Assembly (NCBI RefSeq): GCF_000226095.1
Contig: NC_016472.1
Span: 558,001 to 622,000 of the forward strand
Length of the DNA: 64,000 nt
Source of the DNA: Thermothelomyces thermophilus ATCC 42464
Taxonomy: Eukaryota; Ascomycota; Sordariomycetes; Sordariales; Chaetomiaceae
Direction of reading: 5' to 3'
Shown piece by piece: positions 1-12,939 of this stretch. How positions within the stretch are numbered: position 1 is the stretch's first letter; each line of letters opens with the position of its first letter. The position numbers were made by a program, and so were the translations under genes. Under the pieces are notes generated by a model. It worked only from the letters and a program-made list of their open reading frames with translations, made no database searches and was not told the origin of the DNA.

Positions 1-1408
1 TCGTAAATCTCGGCACCAGCCATCCGGTCGCACCGGCAGCTCGGTTTCCAGAAGCCGGATTGTAACCCAATTTTGCGTCAATACGAGTCGCAAGTGCCAG
101 GATAGAACGTCTTTATGATTCATGGCGCGTGCAGATAATGTACACTTACTCTAGTATTGTGGATTATGTGTGCATATACATACATATATGAGCGCAAAGA
201 GGGTTCAGGATTTGAAGATATTGACATGCTCTTTGAATTAACAAATTCCTCTACGGATACGGCATCGTCGGTGCCAGGGTGGCAGATATTTTTTGCTCTC
301 CTCTGTACACTTAGCGGCAGTGGCAATCTATCTTCCACGTGAGCAGGATGGAATTGCGGATCAGCCCCTGCACAAGCGAATTGCTACTTACCCCGAAGCG
401 TGGATGGTGATGTTGCACTGGGGCGTTAGAGATGAGAGAATGCGACGGCAGCAATAAAAAGCGTGGTTGCGTGGGGCGTTTTCAAAAGGGGTAGGAATAC
501 AGGCTGCCTCCGATCTCAATTCCTCCCTATATGCTCACTGTCTTGAGCATTTCGGGAGACAGCCTTGTTTTATTACGGATTTATGGTCTCCGAGTAACTA
601 CTTCGTACCCCACCCAGTACGGATTCTTTATTCCTCGTCCTTTGTGATAAGCTCCACTTATGTAGTGTGATACTGCTGGTGCTTTTTCTTGCAGCAACGA
701 GCGACAATGCGTATCTTACAAGTTAGACGACCAAAAACTGACCTGATTTCTACAGTCTGGCCGACCTGTACTGTACGCCCACAGCAGAGTGAGAATGAGC
801 AGACTCTTGAGCGTTTTGATCCAGTTTGGTTTCTACGAGCACTCTACAGAATAAATGAGGGCGCCACGAGTCTCATATATGCCATGGCAATGGAAGAGCT
901 GCCAAAGCATTGAATACGGAGTACGGATAAGGATGTACGGTACTTTCCGTTGGTTAGTATCAGTATGCGCAACAGCCGAGCTTAAAAAACTGGAAAGGCA
1001 CGGACCAGAATGGGACGGAGACGTTGATTCTGGAAGCTTCAGCCACAGTTTACTCAGCCTTAGCTTGGCATCTCGGCCAATGCTTTCCACTTGCTTTCCG
1101 CTTCATCAGCCACCTGTGGCAAATAGGGCGATTTTCTATCAACCAGCCTCTTGTGCCTGTTCTGCGTTGACGAGTCGCGACTGCGATAACTACCATTCAC
1201 CCAACTACACACGCAGGACGGAGTTACGACTCGGTCGATCGACCACGCGAAGCCACAAAAGCAATCATTTTATTGCCCAAATCAATCTCCAGTTTTCCTT
1301 TTTTTTCTTTCCTCTCGACAGCCAACGCGAAGCAAATTCCTTTGCCGACGAGTTATCTTCGACACACACTCCATCTCCATCTCCCCACCGGAGCTCCGAC
1401 CGCCGACC
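1..1408. other. Intergenic / promoter region upstream of the U2AF gene
   Basis: I see no supported gene here. The open frames are short and overlap on both strands without codon bias. The last 130 bases before 1409 hold a pyrimidine-rich run (about 1288-1318) and a C/A-rich leader with CTCCATCTCC-like repeats, typical of a fungal core promoter and 5' leader. One copy of the dispersed TACGGAGTA motif lies at 915-923. Confidence 0.5.
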
Positions 1409-2038
1409 ATGGCCAACTTCCTCGCCTCCATCTTCGGCACCGAGCAGGACAAGGTCAACTGCTCATTCTACTACAAGATCGGCGCCTGCCGGCACGGCGA
1501 CCGCTGCAGCCGCAAGCACGTCAAGCCGTCGTACAGCCAGACGATCCTGATGCCGAACCTGTACCAGAACCCGGCGTTCGACCCCAAGAACCGGATGAAC
1601 GCGTCGCAGCTGCAGAACCACTTCGACGCCTTCTACGAGGACATATGGTGCGAGATGTGCAAGTACGGCGAGCTCGAGGAGCTCGTCGTGTGCGACAACA
1701 ACAACGACCACCTGATCGGCAACGTCTACGCCCGCTTCAAGTACGAGGACAGCGCGCAGCGGGCGTGCGACGACCTCAACTCGCGCTGGTACGCCGCCCG
1801 CCCCATCTACTGCGAGCTCAGCCCCGTCACCGACTTCCGCGAGGCCTGCTGCCGCCTCAACAGCGGCGAGGGCTGCGTCCGCGGCGGCTTCTGCAACTTC
1901 ATCCACCGCAAGAACCCCAGCCCGGAGCTCGAGAGGGAGCTCGAGCTGTCCACCAAGAAGTGGCTCAAGATGAAGCCGCGCTCGCGCAGCCCCACGAGGT
2001 CGCCGAGCCCGGAACCGACCAGGAGACGGTATTAGATT
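1409..2038 (+). CDS. U2AF small subunit (U2AF35/U2AF23), 3' splice-site recognition factor
   Basis: Single-exon gene, 209 codons, starting in an ACCATGG context. The protein is the small subunit of the U2 auxiliary factor, which binds the AG at the 3' splice site with the large subunit and acts in the nucleus. Seen in the sequence: a first CCCH zinc finger around residues 18-36 (C-YYKIGACRHGDRC-x3-H), a U2AF-homology RRM from about 40 to 140 (FYEDIW, VYARFKYED, DLNSRWYAARPIYCELSPVTDF), a second CCCH finger around 148-167 (CCRLNSGEGCVRGGFCNFIH) and a short C-terminal RS tail ending in TRRRY. This is the length and layout of fission yeast U2AF23. The absence of an intron is plausible but cannot be tested here. 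The next gene converges from the minus strand, with its end about 0.7 kb downstream. Confidence 0.97.
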
Positions 2039-2697
2039 AGGAGCGCGCTTTCAACAGTGGCAGGTCTGGCGCGCCAAGGGTCCCGCGGCAGGCAGCACAA
2101 GAAGAAGAGGTCTTGTTGTGTGTCCGGGGAGAGAGAGAGGTCACGTCTCTATATATGTGGGCATCGAGCGGATCCAAAATGAACTATACCGGAGGTTTCT
2201 TGCATTGGAGTTGAGGCGTTAGTGCGGGAGCATGCCAAAGTTGGGGAATCCAAATTCCTGATTATCCTTCTGTAACACGACTGCCGTCGGCAAAGATAGA
2301 TAGTCATTTACACACGGTTTATCAAAGTTATCGTTGGCTCCTACCAAAGGGTAAATTCTATCAACCCATACATGGTATTTCTCCCGTCCCATCGGCGTCT
2401 CGCCGACAACATCCCGCTCAAATCATGGTAGACAAAACACAAGGTACATTCCAGTAGGTGCCTCGTGCTATCGACGCGGGTTACATAAAGAAAAACAAAT
2501 AACCCACGGCGTACTATATAAGTGACTGTGGGCCTCTGTTCCCTGCTGCGTAATATCCCCCCTTATTCAAGGTCTCACTCATGACATCCCCTTGAGCTTT
2601 GGCAACCGCGGCCTATTGACTGGCGCGGGAAGGCAAGCAATGAGCTTGTCGCGTTCTGTTCGCAGTTCAAAGAGAAGAAAAGAAAGAAAAAAAAAAG
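2039..2697. other. Convergent intergenic spacer
   Basis: This spacer lies between two convergent genes. It contains a TATATAAG string near 2514-2521 and a purine-rich run at about 2671-2699 just past the stop of the minus-strand gene. There is no supported gene. It presumably carries both 3' UTRs. Confidence 0.5.
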
Positions 2698-5600
2698 TCA
2701 GCATGCTCTCCTCATGACATCCCCAAAAGCCCACACCTCATCTGCACGCAAGAAAAGATTTGGTTTAAGGCAAACTCACCCTCTTCACTATCAAACAGAA
2801 TCGAGATGTCGTCATGTTCTCCCGGCAGCTCGGGTAGATCGAGGCACAGGAACGCGGCATCGGCCGCCTGCTGTGCGCCGTCCGCGTCCGGCGCGAGCGT
2901 CTTGGGCAGCGGGAACTTGGCGTCGTCGATCTTGAGGCCGGCCTTGCCGCTCCGGCTGAAGGCCTCGAACACGTCGGTGCCCTTGAGGTGGAAGCCCATG
3001 CACTGGCCGTGGCTGAAGTCCTCGAAGAAGGCCAGCAGCTGCGACACGCCGTCCTGCTGCACCACCTGGATGCGCGTCGCCCCGGCCTCCCACTTCTTGT
3101 GGATGGGCACGACCATGCGGCGGCGCGAGATGGCGAAGGCCGAGGCGGTGCCGTCGAAGAGGATCTTGAAGCCGGTGATGGCGGTCTCGAACGTGTGCAG
3201 GTCGTTGAGGTTGGGGAACATGAAGGTGCGGATGGTGGGGGACTGCCGGAGAGTCTCCAGCGCCATGGCGAGACCGGCCGAGAGGCTGCGGGACGAGTTG
3301 GCCTCGGTCACGGCGACCGTCATATCGGACTGGGGCTGGCGGAACACCATGAGGCAGCTGGGATTCTGCACATCGAGACGGATCTTGAGCTCGCCCGGGG
3401 CGACGTTGATGCGGTCGGTGAGCGTGCCGTCTCGGAACTCGTAGACGACGCGTAGCCTATCGGCGAGCACGCACGAAGGGTTGTTGTCGCCGTCGTTGTC
3501 GTAGTTGATCACCCTAACTTTGTTCCACGTCAACGTGGAGAGGGCCATCAGGCCCTTGTCCCGGGCGTCGCCGAACCTCTCCGAGAACCAGACGCCCTGG
3601 AGGGCCGCTTCGCCAGAGACGCTCTCGCCCCGATCCAGAGCGGTCCCTATGAGTAAGCTGTGCATCCGCAACCTCTCGGCCTCGTCGGCAAAGGACATCA
3701 CCATGTTCCCCTTGAACCGGCCGTTGTCGAACTTGAGCGAGAGAGCGGGATCGTTGGTCTCGCTACGCAGGAACCCGAACCGGATCGGTGTTTGGGGGGA
3801 GTACACCTGGTTGACGCCGCTCAACGTCTTGGTCCGCGGCCCGGTGACGACCGCGATCCGGTAGCCCTTGTGATAGGTTCGAGGACCGGTAGCCGCCCCC
3901 TCCCTGAACAGACGCTCGAACAGGGCGACCTCGCAATTGGGCGTCGATTCCTTGGGGAACTGCCTGGACTGCGGGTCGTTGTCGATGTATTGGAACGCCC
4001 GGAGTGTGGACCTGAAGATGCAGCTCTCGTCCTGCCTCGGGTAGAGGCTGGAGTGCACCTTTGCGCTGAAATCATACATGCTCCGCAGCGTGGAATATGC
4101 CTGCTGCGCGCACTGTACCAGGAGTAGGAAGCCTCGGGGCAGCCTCACTTCGAAGTTGCAGTTCTCGTTATGCCAGCGGACCTCGTCCCAGACCGGGCCG
4201 GTGTTTTTGTTCCCCGATATCCGGAGCTGGACCGACCCGTTCTGACTGGCGAGGATGAAGACAATGTCCGGCTGTGTCTGCGGCCTGGTGATGGACAGGA
4301 AGCACGGGAGGTAAAGACGCCGCGACTCTCTGCCTTGCTCCATCAGGAACGCGTCTACCTTGAAGCGGGTAAAGCAGAAAGTGGTCGCCGAATCGGCCAG
4401 CGGCAGCGACTCCAGTATAGTCATTCCAGAGGTGGCGTGACTCTGTGCCAGGGCCGAGTTGGAACCGCAAAGCAGAGAGGTAATGTCCTGCGACAATGGC
4501 GGGTAGTCGATCCAGACGGTCCTGTCGACCGTCTGGGGGAGGAATGCTTCTTCGGGCGGGAGGAAACCGTTCCGCTTCATGGACCCGGCCAGTTTGCGAA
4601 GGCTCGAACCGATCGTGGATCGGACACTGTCGGCCTCCTTGTCGGGTGGGCTCCGCCCGCTCCGGACCACTTCCGGCATCGCCTCCTCCAGGAGCCAGTA
4701 ACTCTTGGCCAAGTCGGCGTATGCCTGCTGCTTCGCCATATCGTTCTTCATCTGCGATTCCGGGGTGGAAGGGCGATCTCGGATGGCGACCTCCAACGCC
4801 GTCCGGCCAGTCAGGAACCACCATAGGGAAGCCCGCGCGAGCTGCTGGGGAGTAGATGAGACAAGCGGCCGGACGCTCTCGGCGTGCAGGCGGAACAGCT
4901 CGAACAGATGGCGGGTGCGTGTCACGAACGCATTCATAGCGTCCTCCGACGCGGCCGCCACGACGTCCTGAAGGCTCGTCGCCGCCGCCGCCGCCGCCGC
5001 CTGCTGCTGCGTGGGCGAGGCGTAGTCCCTCTCCGCGATCTTGGTCCCTTGTCTCGATGAAGCGAACGGATGGTGGAAACTTGACGATGCTGCCGAATAG
5101 AGGGTTGCGGGGCTGTTCTCGACCTTCTGTGCTCTCTTTACAAGCTCTGGCGAGTCCGAGTGTTGGCTTGTCGGAGTATAGGCGTTCTGCGAGGGCGGGG
5201 AGTCTCGGGGCTCGGGCGGCGGAGGGGGTTGCATCGGAGGTAACTGCGGGCGTTGTGCCTTGGCTGGAATCGGAGGAGGTTGTTTGGTGAAGGTCGCGGG
5301 TGATTGGAGCTGGGAGGGTTGCATCGAGTCCGGCGAGGGGGTCACGGGAGACTCGGGCTCCTGGTCGAGCGAGGCGGACGAGGAATTCATCCGCTGGTGT
5401 TGTTGTCGGGACCGGTCTCCCGACGCCGCCCGGACGGCGTTTGCGAAGGCTCGACCTTCGGCCTCCCGCATCTGGGCTTGCTGTATCTCGATGAATGACT
5501 TCCGCCTCTCGTCATGAGGGCCGGCGGGAGCACCCAAAAACCGGCCGCCCGAATTCGGGCCCGGTGACAGTCCCGAGCCTGGGGCGTCGGGGTCGGCTGG

Positions 5601-6167
5601 CAGCCCGGTCTGGGTGCGCCGCAGCCCCCGGCGGAGCTGTGCCTCTATCGCGGCTGTGTGGTCCGACGGGTCTGCGAACGGGTTCTGGGGGCTGCCTCCG
5701 AAGCTAGCGGGCTGGGATGGTGCGGCAGAAGGGCTCGGTTTGGGTCTCAGTTTCTTTCGTTTCGACACCTCGATGGTGGGGACGTCACACTCGTCACCGC
5801 CATCGCCAATGACTTCCGGTTCTTCGTTTGTGAAATGCACGGCGACGTCCTTCTTTGCTCTCTTTGCCGGGTCGCGCGGCCGCACGGGGTATTCCGCCCG
5901 CTGGGGCTCGGCGGCGACCGTGCCCACCTCGTGGGCGTTGGGATATCGGGAGGCGGTCCTGGTGTCAATCTTGGTGAGCGCGGGCGGGCCCGGATGGGCA
6001 GCCTGCAGCTTGTCGGTCGATCCGTGCAAGAAGTCGTCCAGGTCGCCGTCGTCGCGGGCTGCCTTGCGGTCGCGGTCGCGGCCAAAGAGCTTGCCCATGA
6101 TGCGGCGGCTTCTGGTGCCTCGGCCATCGTCGTGTGCAGCGAGGGCGGGGGGTTCGTTCTCTGTCAT
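2698..6167 (-). CDS. Large conserved-type ascomycete protein of unknown function
   Basis: I do not recognise a named family. The main exon is 6167 down to 2780. The frame is open to 6206, but the codon there is GTG, and the first in-frame ATG is at 6167 (MTENEPPALAAHDD). The N-terminal third (residues 1 to about 410) is disordered, rich in Pro/Ser/Gln with basic patches (MGKLFGRDRDRK near the start). An ordered part begins at a helical segment (FVTRTRHLFELFRLHAE..LWWFLTGRTALE). It continues through beta-rich segments (FCFTRFKVDAFLMEQGRESRRLYLPCFL, MVVPIHKKWEAG) that could be PH-like modules; this is inference. At the C-terminus, a GTGAGT donor and TGCAG acceptor bracket 38 nt (2742-2779). Splicing gives the ending DEVWAFGDVMRRAC, about 1143 residues; read through, the frame stops at 2712 after a less convincing tail. 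It is probably cytoplasmic, with no transmembrane segment seen. Confidence 0.85.
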
Positions 6168-8848
6168 TTCGGTAGGTCGGTCTGGGATTCGAATCGGGCG
6201 GCCCACGTCTTCATGGGGGTGTTCGGTGTTCCCGGCGCCTCAGCCCTGGCGGGAGTCGGGCCTGGACGAGACGGTACTTTGGTTACCAAGAGGGAAACCA
6301 AGCATGTGCTCGTGGCTGCTGTCCGCCCGGCAGCCCGACAATTGACTGCAGAGCTGCCAACTAGGCCCGTCGCTGCTGGGCTCCGGGTGTTGCATGTGAC
6401 CCGATTGCGACAGGAAGAGGCCCGTGTCGGAGAACCGAGAGGTTGATGGAATGTGCTTGCTCGGGGAGATGCAAGAGATGGGAATGGAAATGGGTGCACG
6501 GCGGGAAACTCGCAGTGGAAGCGAGTGTGTTGGATTGGACTGGCACGAACCTGCACACCACCCACTCACTCGCCTTGCTTGCTGAGGGCTGCGAATGGAT
6601 CTGTGGACAACGAACAGGCGGTCGTGTTAGGCGGGGCAGGGGTCGCAAAGCGAGGGATCGACTTCCTAAACAGGGTTCGAAGCGCCGTCTCCTGCGTCGG
6701 CATTGGATGCCCAGGGGACCTGAGTCGGACTTGGCCAGCAGCTTTGGGCAGGATTCGACCGAGGATGGGAACGTCGGGGGCCCTGGATTTAGTAGAACCC
6801 CCCCTTTTTTTTTCTTTGACCCTGGATTTTTTTTTTTTAATCTGTTGCAACGGCCAAGGTAACTACCGATCTGGCGGAACCTTCAGCAGGGCGATAACTA
6901 CCTCTTGGAGCGCAACTGGCTCGTACGGCGTAGTGCACTGCCTGAGTACATACAGTATGCACACGAGCAGGTCCCGCACATACACGTAGATGTATGCACG
7001 TTGCAGCGTTGCGAGGGGTCGGTCCAGCAGTGCCACTGGACGCTTTTGGACCGCGGTGAACCGTTGTGTTGTTTGACCTGCAGGTCCCCGGTTGCCGTAG
7101 CGCGCTCCTAATGGATGATTGGGTTTTCCCACAGGTGAGACGTCGTGGAGCCCGCCACCAAGTGAGCTTGCAGAGTTCAGCCTCCCTCGCGCAAGGGACC
7201 GAGTAACTAACTCTCTACATAGTACACAGTAACTACAGGGCGACTTCGTATTGCAGGCCGCCGAGCCTGTACGCGTACGAAGTACTGTACTCCGTATGTA
7301 TGTACATATCTATGTAACTATATACCTGCATAGTTACATAGTAGCGACTCCATGTAAGATTCGATGGCATTTTCTGGGCATCCTGCTGCTCGCGTGGGAA
7401 TCAAGCAAGTCTCGGGCGACCCGACGAAGGGCCGCTAATTTGGGAACGGCAGCATACCTGAAACCACTGGGGTCCATTTCCCCGGGCGTTACAGAGCCAG
7501 GCACCGCCAGGCACCGCATCCTAATCAAACCAGGCATGGCCCGGCTGCTTTAGCCCAGCGATCATCTACACTACACTAAATTTCTGTTGCAAGCAAATCA
7601 CGCGCCGCTGCGAGATCATCATTGTGCTCCGCATTGCCGACTGTTGCCTCTCCGACTGGTGTTTGTGACCACGACCACAATCACCACCAAAAATAACAAC
7701 GACACCACCAACAACAAAACAAACAACACCTTCTCGCCATCCGCACCGGCAGCCTCAAGACGCACCCTGTGTACAGTACAACAGAGCGGTGAGATGTTGG
7801 AACAGTAGGTATTCCTGGACGCAATCGAAGCACGAACACAGTAAAATTATCAGGACCGCAGAGGTGGGTATGTATGTATGTATGTAATTGTGTATGTATG
7901 TAACTATGTATGTATGCATGTACTGTACACAGCGCTCCTCCCGGCGTAGGCTCTTCATTCTTAGAAACTCAGCACGCGATGGCAGTCTCGTCTACGAAAT
8001 TTGGACTCATCAACCCCGCCGCCGTGCACCCTTTTAGTGTACCAAGTCGGCTCGTGACTCGTGGCTGAGCGGGATGTGAAAAGTTGTGGAGGCGGAGCGG
8101 CTTGTTTCAGCAACCCCGTCGGGACGGAAGCTCGTGTGGGGCCTCCACCCTCCCACCACAGCTCCATGGCAACTCTACCACGTGGGGTGACCAAAAGGGA
8201 GCGCGAGCACAGATCATTTAGATTCGAAAAGATTCCGTCCCCGAAATGAAGCCATCTATCTCTCTTGGAAAGTGGCTGAAGCTGTTCACCAGGGATATTA
8301 AGAATTATTGGAATGCAAGCCTAGAGCGGGAGTTGTTTTACGTGTTTGTATCGTCCAGAACTATCGAACGTCTCCGCCGTGGCGGTCAGCTTGGACGGTA
8401 CTGTGTAGTGTACGGAGTAGAGAGAGGATGATGCCGTGGATGGTAAGGGCTCTGAGACTAAGCCCCACGTCATCGCGGCCCTGTCAAGCCGCGGCCCCTC
8501 CATTGCCTGCCCCGCCCCAACTTTCGCTCCAGGGCTGCGAATCCCCGTTTTGTTGTCAACTTTCCTCCAGCTTGGTTAGTGCTGCCTGCTTGACGACACA
8601 AGCCTTCCCTGCTTCCAGTGCAAACGCTCTGGACACTCGGACTGGCGGTTTTTGTCCTTCTTATTGGCGACATTGAGGGTAGTAGCGCATCGAGGAGCAT
8701 CTTGACTTGTCCCCAACAATATTTCCTCCCCACCTCCCTACAGCTCTGTAGCTTCCCATTTGACCCCACTTTATTTCTTCTCTCCCTCAACAGCTTTACG
8801 CCCACGACGGCCGAAGGGCGCTTTTCGCCCAGAAGAACTTGGGGAAAA
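6168..8848. other. Divergent intergenic region between the unknown 1143-aa protein and the Osh gene
   Basis: This 2.7 kb region must hold two promoters. It shows C/T homopolymer-rich stretches (about 6798-6840), a (GTAT)n tract at about 7867-7922, TACTCCGTA motifs at 7288-7296 and 8411-8419, a CTACACTACACT element near 7567, and an A/C-rich tract near 7660-7730. The short open frames have no domain or codon-bias support. Confidence 0.45.
7867..7930. repeat. (GTAT)n microsatellite
   Basis: This is an imperfect tandem array of GTAT units interrupted by GTAATTGT and GTAACTAT, ending at a GTACTGTAC inverted repeat. It is non-coding and lies upstream of the Osh gene. Confidence 0.85.
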
Positions 8849-10961
8849 ATGATGGGACTAGTGTCCGGTCGGCGCCGGACCATTTCGAATGCCAGTGAGT
8901 CGCGTGCAGTTTGTTCCGTCACAGCCCCATTCTGAGCACAGAGGACGAGAGAATCTCGTAGAGGGCGGCCCGGTTGACGTGCTCCGGTACAAGACCCGAT
9001 GCAAGATACCGGAAGCTACCCCAACCTAAAGTCGGCGACCCTCGTACTAACAAGTCGTCTTCTATCCAGGCAGCCGATCGTCCGGCGAGGGAACGGATCC
9101 CCAGGAAGATGACACTCTCGTGGTCGAGCCCGAGCAGGGAAACGGTCAGTCACCAGACACAGCGAGTGCATCTGGAGGTGCATAGGCGCTGATCCGTTCG
9201 ATGCAGTCCTCTCCCACATTATATCCCAGCTGAGGCCCGGCGCCGACCTGAGCCGGGTGGTGCTCCCCACGTTCATCTTGGAACCGCGTAGCATGCTGGA
9301 ACGGATTACCAAGTACGATCAAGCGATCCTTAACACGGAAAAAGGGGTGATTCATGTGTTCTAACGGCCATGGACAGCTTCATGTGCCACCCCGAAATGC
9401 TTCTTCCGATTCCCGAGATCGATGACCCCGTTCAAAGATTCGTTGCCGTCGTCAAGTTCTACCTGAGCGGTTGGCACATTCGTCCGCCGTGAGTCCTCTC
9501 CCCCCACCTTTTCCCCCTCTTCAACTTCTCCTTCTTCAGCAATTCGGAGTAAACAGCTAACGAACCACGTGCCATACAGAGGAGTGAAGAAGCCCCTGAA
9601 TCCTGTTTTGGGCGAAATCTTCACCTGCTATTGGGACTTCCCCGACAACAAGCGGGCCTACTACATTGCTGAGCAAACGTCGCACCACCCCCCAAAGTCG
9701 AGCTACTTTTACATGGTTCCGGGTCACAACATTAGGGTCGACGGGACACTCAAGCCGAGGAGCAAGTTTCTGGGCAACTCCGCTGCCAGCATGATGGAAG
9801 GCACGGCCATACTGTCGATATTGAACCGCGGCTCGGATCCCTCCAAGGGCGAGCGATAGTGAGCACTTCCCCTCCGAGCAGCCGGACGACAACAGGACTG
9901 ACCATCCCCGATCAGCATCCTCACACAGCCGAACATGTACGCCAGGGGCATCTTGTTCGGCAAGATGAAGTACGAGCTCGGCGACCACAGCTTTGTGCGG
10001 TGCCCGGAGACGGGGCTATCCGCCGACATCGAATTTAAGACCAAGGGCTGGGTGAGCGGCACCTACAACGCCATTGGCGGCGTCATCAAGAACGATCTCA
10101 CCGGCGAAGTCCTCTACGAACTATCAGGGCTGTGGAGCGAGGAAATGTTCCTCAAGGATGTGAAGGTTCGTTGGCCTCCTGATCTCACAGCTGCCGCAAG
10201 CTGACTCCGGACGGACAGACCGGGCAAAAAGAGATGTTCTTCAACGCGTTAAAATCGAAGCCCAGCCCTCCCCTCTGCCGCCCCATTGAAGAGCAAGAAG
10301 AGCGGGAATCGCGGCGGCTGTGGGCCAAGACGGCGCAGGCAGTCAAGGAGCGCAATCACGAGCTCGCGACCGAGGAGAAGACCAAGATCGAAGAGGTGCA
10401 GCGCGAAGAGGCCGCCAAGCGAGCCCAGGACGGGGTTGAGTGGCACCCTAGGTTATTCCGGGCAGTAAAGGGCGGCCCCGGCGGTCCGGATGAGGGCCAG
10501 GAGGATCTCGAGTGGATCATTAATGCCACAATGTAAGACGCCCCGGTCCTCGGCCGCGAGAAGGCATGATGATGATGTTGATGACGACGACGACGTGTTA
10601 ACATGATGGCAGAAACGGATCAACAACCGAAGAGCAAGCGGCGCAGATCATGGCCATCTACCCGATAGTGAAGGGGCAGAAACCCAATCAGAAGAACGCG
10701 ATACCCCCTAGAGCGTCATTAGGCGAGTCATCGGCAGGGCATACAGCGCCGCAGAGCGGCGAGGCCGACCTGATAGATCTTGGCGACGACGGGTCAACAT
10801 CACAGCGGCCGTCACAAAAACAGCCGCGAGCCTTGGCGAGCCGCAGCCAGGACGGCCCTCTGCTCGATTTCCACAAGGACATGGAGAAGGACCTGCCGGG
10901 AAGCATCAAGAGGACTGATTCGACCGAGTCGGACGACGATTTTGTTGACGCTCAGGGGTAA
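8849..10961 (+). CDS. Oxysterol-binding protein-related lipid transfer protein (short Osh4/Kes1-like type)
   Basis: Exons: 8849-8894, 9070-9144, 9207-9312, 9378-9488, 9580-9858, 9916-10165, 10219-10532, 10613-10961. The joined frame is 1530 nt, 509 residues. All donors are GT and acceptors AG; CTAAC branch points are visible at 9362 and 9557. The family fingerprint EQTSHHPP lies at about residues 144-151, the position of the PI4P-binding His pair in yeast Osh4. Around it are the lid-proximal [27 protein letters not shown], and [15 protein letters not shown] followed by a C-terminal coiled region ([16 protein letters not shown]). There is no PH domain or ankyrin repeat, so it is a short ORD-only protein that exchanges sterol against PI4P at membrane contacts. 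The acidic tail past residue 395 ([21 protein letters not shown]) is longer than in Osh4. It converges with the ammonium transporter gene. Confidence 0.93.
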
Positions 10962-12939
10962 GGTACGTGCGAATTTTTGGCTCGTTACCCAAGCAACGAA
11001 CCCCTTCCCACGCCAATGGTGGGTGAATCACCAAAACGCGGTCTGGCATTTAGCGATTGGGGTGGCGGAGTGTGGTGGCATTGGGTGCCGTGCATTCGCC
11101 AGCTGAAAATATCAGAGATGTCGTAGTCGGCCGGGTTGAGCTTGTAGACGTGATACCTCACCTTAGAATTACTTGCATTATATATATATATATCCTTATC
11201 TGCAGACACTTATCTACTCCCTTGTCCATCTCTGTTCGCTGGCGCTGAATGATCATCTTCGAATGGATAGCAATGGCCCATGAGAAGAACCCCACGCTCT
11301 CACTCTCCGTGTTCCCTAAATCCGAGTGATGTGATCAGGCTTTCTCAGGCTGTCTTCAGGTAATATAGTGTTTGAGTATGCCCCTTTGGCCTAACCCCTC
11401 TCCCTTCGACTCTCTCCCAAGTACGGAGTACATGTTGCAGCAACGCCCGGCTAGCAGTGCCTCGTCCGCCTGACACCTATCAGTGTACGAGTCGTCCCTA
11501 CCACAACCCATTCCTAGCTCTTTTGTTAGCTGGCGGTCTCACGTCAGCGGCAAGCTGCGATTCGTCGCGTCCCCTGATTTCCGTCCCCCAATTTCCGTCC
11601 CCCACACATGCATAAATGATCTGGTTCGTTTTCTTCTCAAGTCGACTCTGGACAATGAACGGTCTATAGGTCCAGGAAAGGAAACGGGAAGGGTCATGAG
11701 GCGGAGGGAGCAGTTCCTCGTGCGGTTCACAGAAAATGGGGATTCTGACTTTCTGTTTTCTCTCTCCATTCTTATCCTTTCTCCCATCTAAGTTCTCTCC
11801 CATACTTCCTTCCCCCATTTTGCTTTTTTTCTTTTTCGTTTCACTTTATTTTCGTTTTTGTTGCTTTGTTGATTTCTTTTTTTACCATGACGGGCCGGAA
11901 CTGATGTCTTTCTACGCCTCTAACGGTATGTACCTCGCGTAGAGAGAGACTCTTGTCATCCCGCACACGGTGCTGCTCACACGGCTGCTCAGCGCCGCTC
12001 TCGCTCCCCGCCCACTCGACGAGGACGGCGCCAGGGGGGAACGACCATCCATCCATCTTGGCAATCACCGGGGGACGCGTCGGCTCCGGGACCATATATC
12101 CCGGAAGCCCGGGCGGGGGTTGAGCGGGGTTCCCATCGGGCCGGCCCTGGCTCCACTTTGCCCACCATCCTGCCGGAACCGTTCGTCGGTCTTCCTAGAT
12201 CCGGGCAATCACAAGAGCCGATATAGGACCGCATCTTGATCCCCAGGGTGTCAAGGACGGTGCAGGTGATCGAACACGGAGGCACCAGCTGCGCTCTCAT
12301 CCGTTCTTCTTCCATCGTCTCTTTTTTTCCTCCGGAGATGTATCATCCTGACTCGTTGTTTTAATCTCTGGTCTAGAACACCACAGATCAGACGATCTAA
12401 GCTCCAATGCCAGCCCCAACATCCCAACGTTTCTCCCCCAAAACAGCATAGCATCAGACGATGGTGACACACTCCGCGATTTACCCGAAAATACTCGACT
12501 CGACTGATCCCGCAATCCCAACCAAGAATTCTCTTTTGACGATCAGGCAGCGATAGCCACCTGGGGGGTATTATACAACAACAACAACACCACCAACCGA
12601 CATGCTAGCGCTGATACCCAAAAAAAATAAGGCCAAACGGACTAACGAGGCGCCAATATGAAACAGAGAGCAGAAAAAAGCGGAGGAAAAAAAAGGAGGC
12701 GTCCCCGCGGTCTCCAAAAGACCGATAGCGGCAGGCGGACTCGCGCCCTTCTCATGGAGTCTCTTCCGCAGCAAACAAACCGGTTGTCCCATGCAAAGAG
12801 GAACGTCCACACTCAATCCCTCTCAAGCCTGAGAGGCCCGCCCGTAAATAGAATCCCAAATTTGTGCCCTGGGCAAAAAAAAAAAAAGCAACCAAACAAC
12901 GCTTAATAAAGATAACAGAAGAAACTCGCAGACACGTGA
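10962..12939. other. Convergent intergenic region (Osh / ammonium transporter)
   Basis: There is no supported gene. It contains a short (AT)n at about 11180-11192, one TACGGAGTA motif at 11422-11430, and T-rich runs near 11820-11885. Several A/T homopolymers lie near 12680 and 12876. At roughly 2 kb it is longer than two fungal 3' UTRs need. Confidence 0.4.

Noticed and set aside
1463-1906. Long minus-strand frame antisense to U2AF
   Set aside because: It is Ala/Val/Glu-rich and mirrors the GC-rich third positions of the real gene. It has no domain of its own.
6168-6206. Upstream extension of the 1143-aa protein start
   Set aside because: The frame is open to 6206 but its first codon there is GTG. 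The first ATG is at 6167, and an in-frame stop lies further upstream.
2988-6446. Several plus-strand frames of 150-260 codons opposite the 1143-aa protein
   Set aside because: They are shadows of the minus-strand coding frame, with Arg/Gly/Ala-biased composition.
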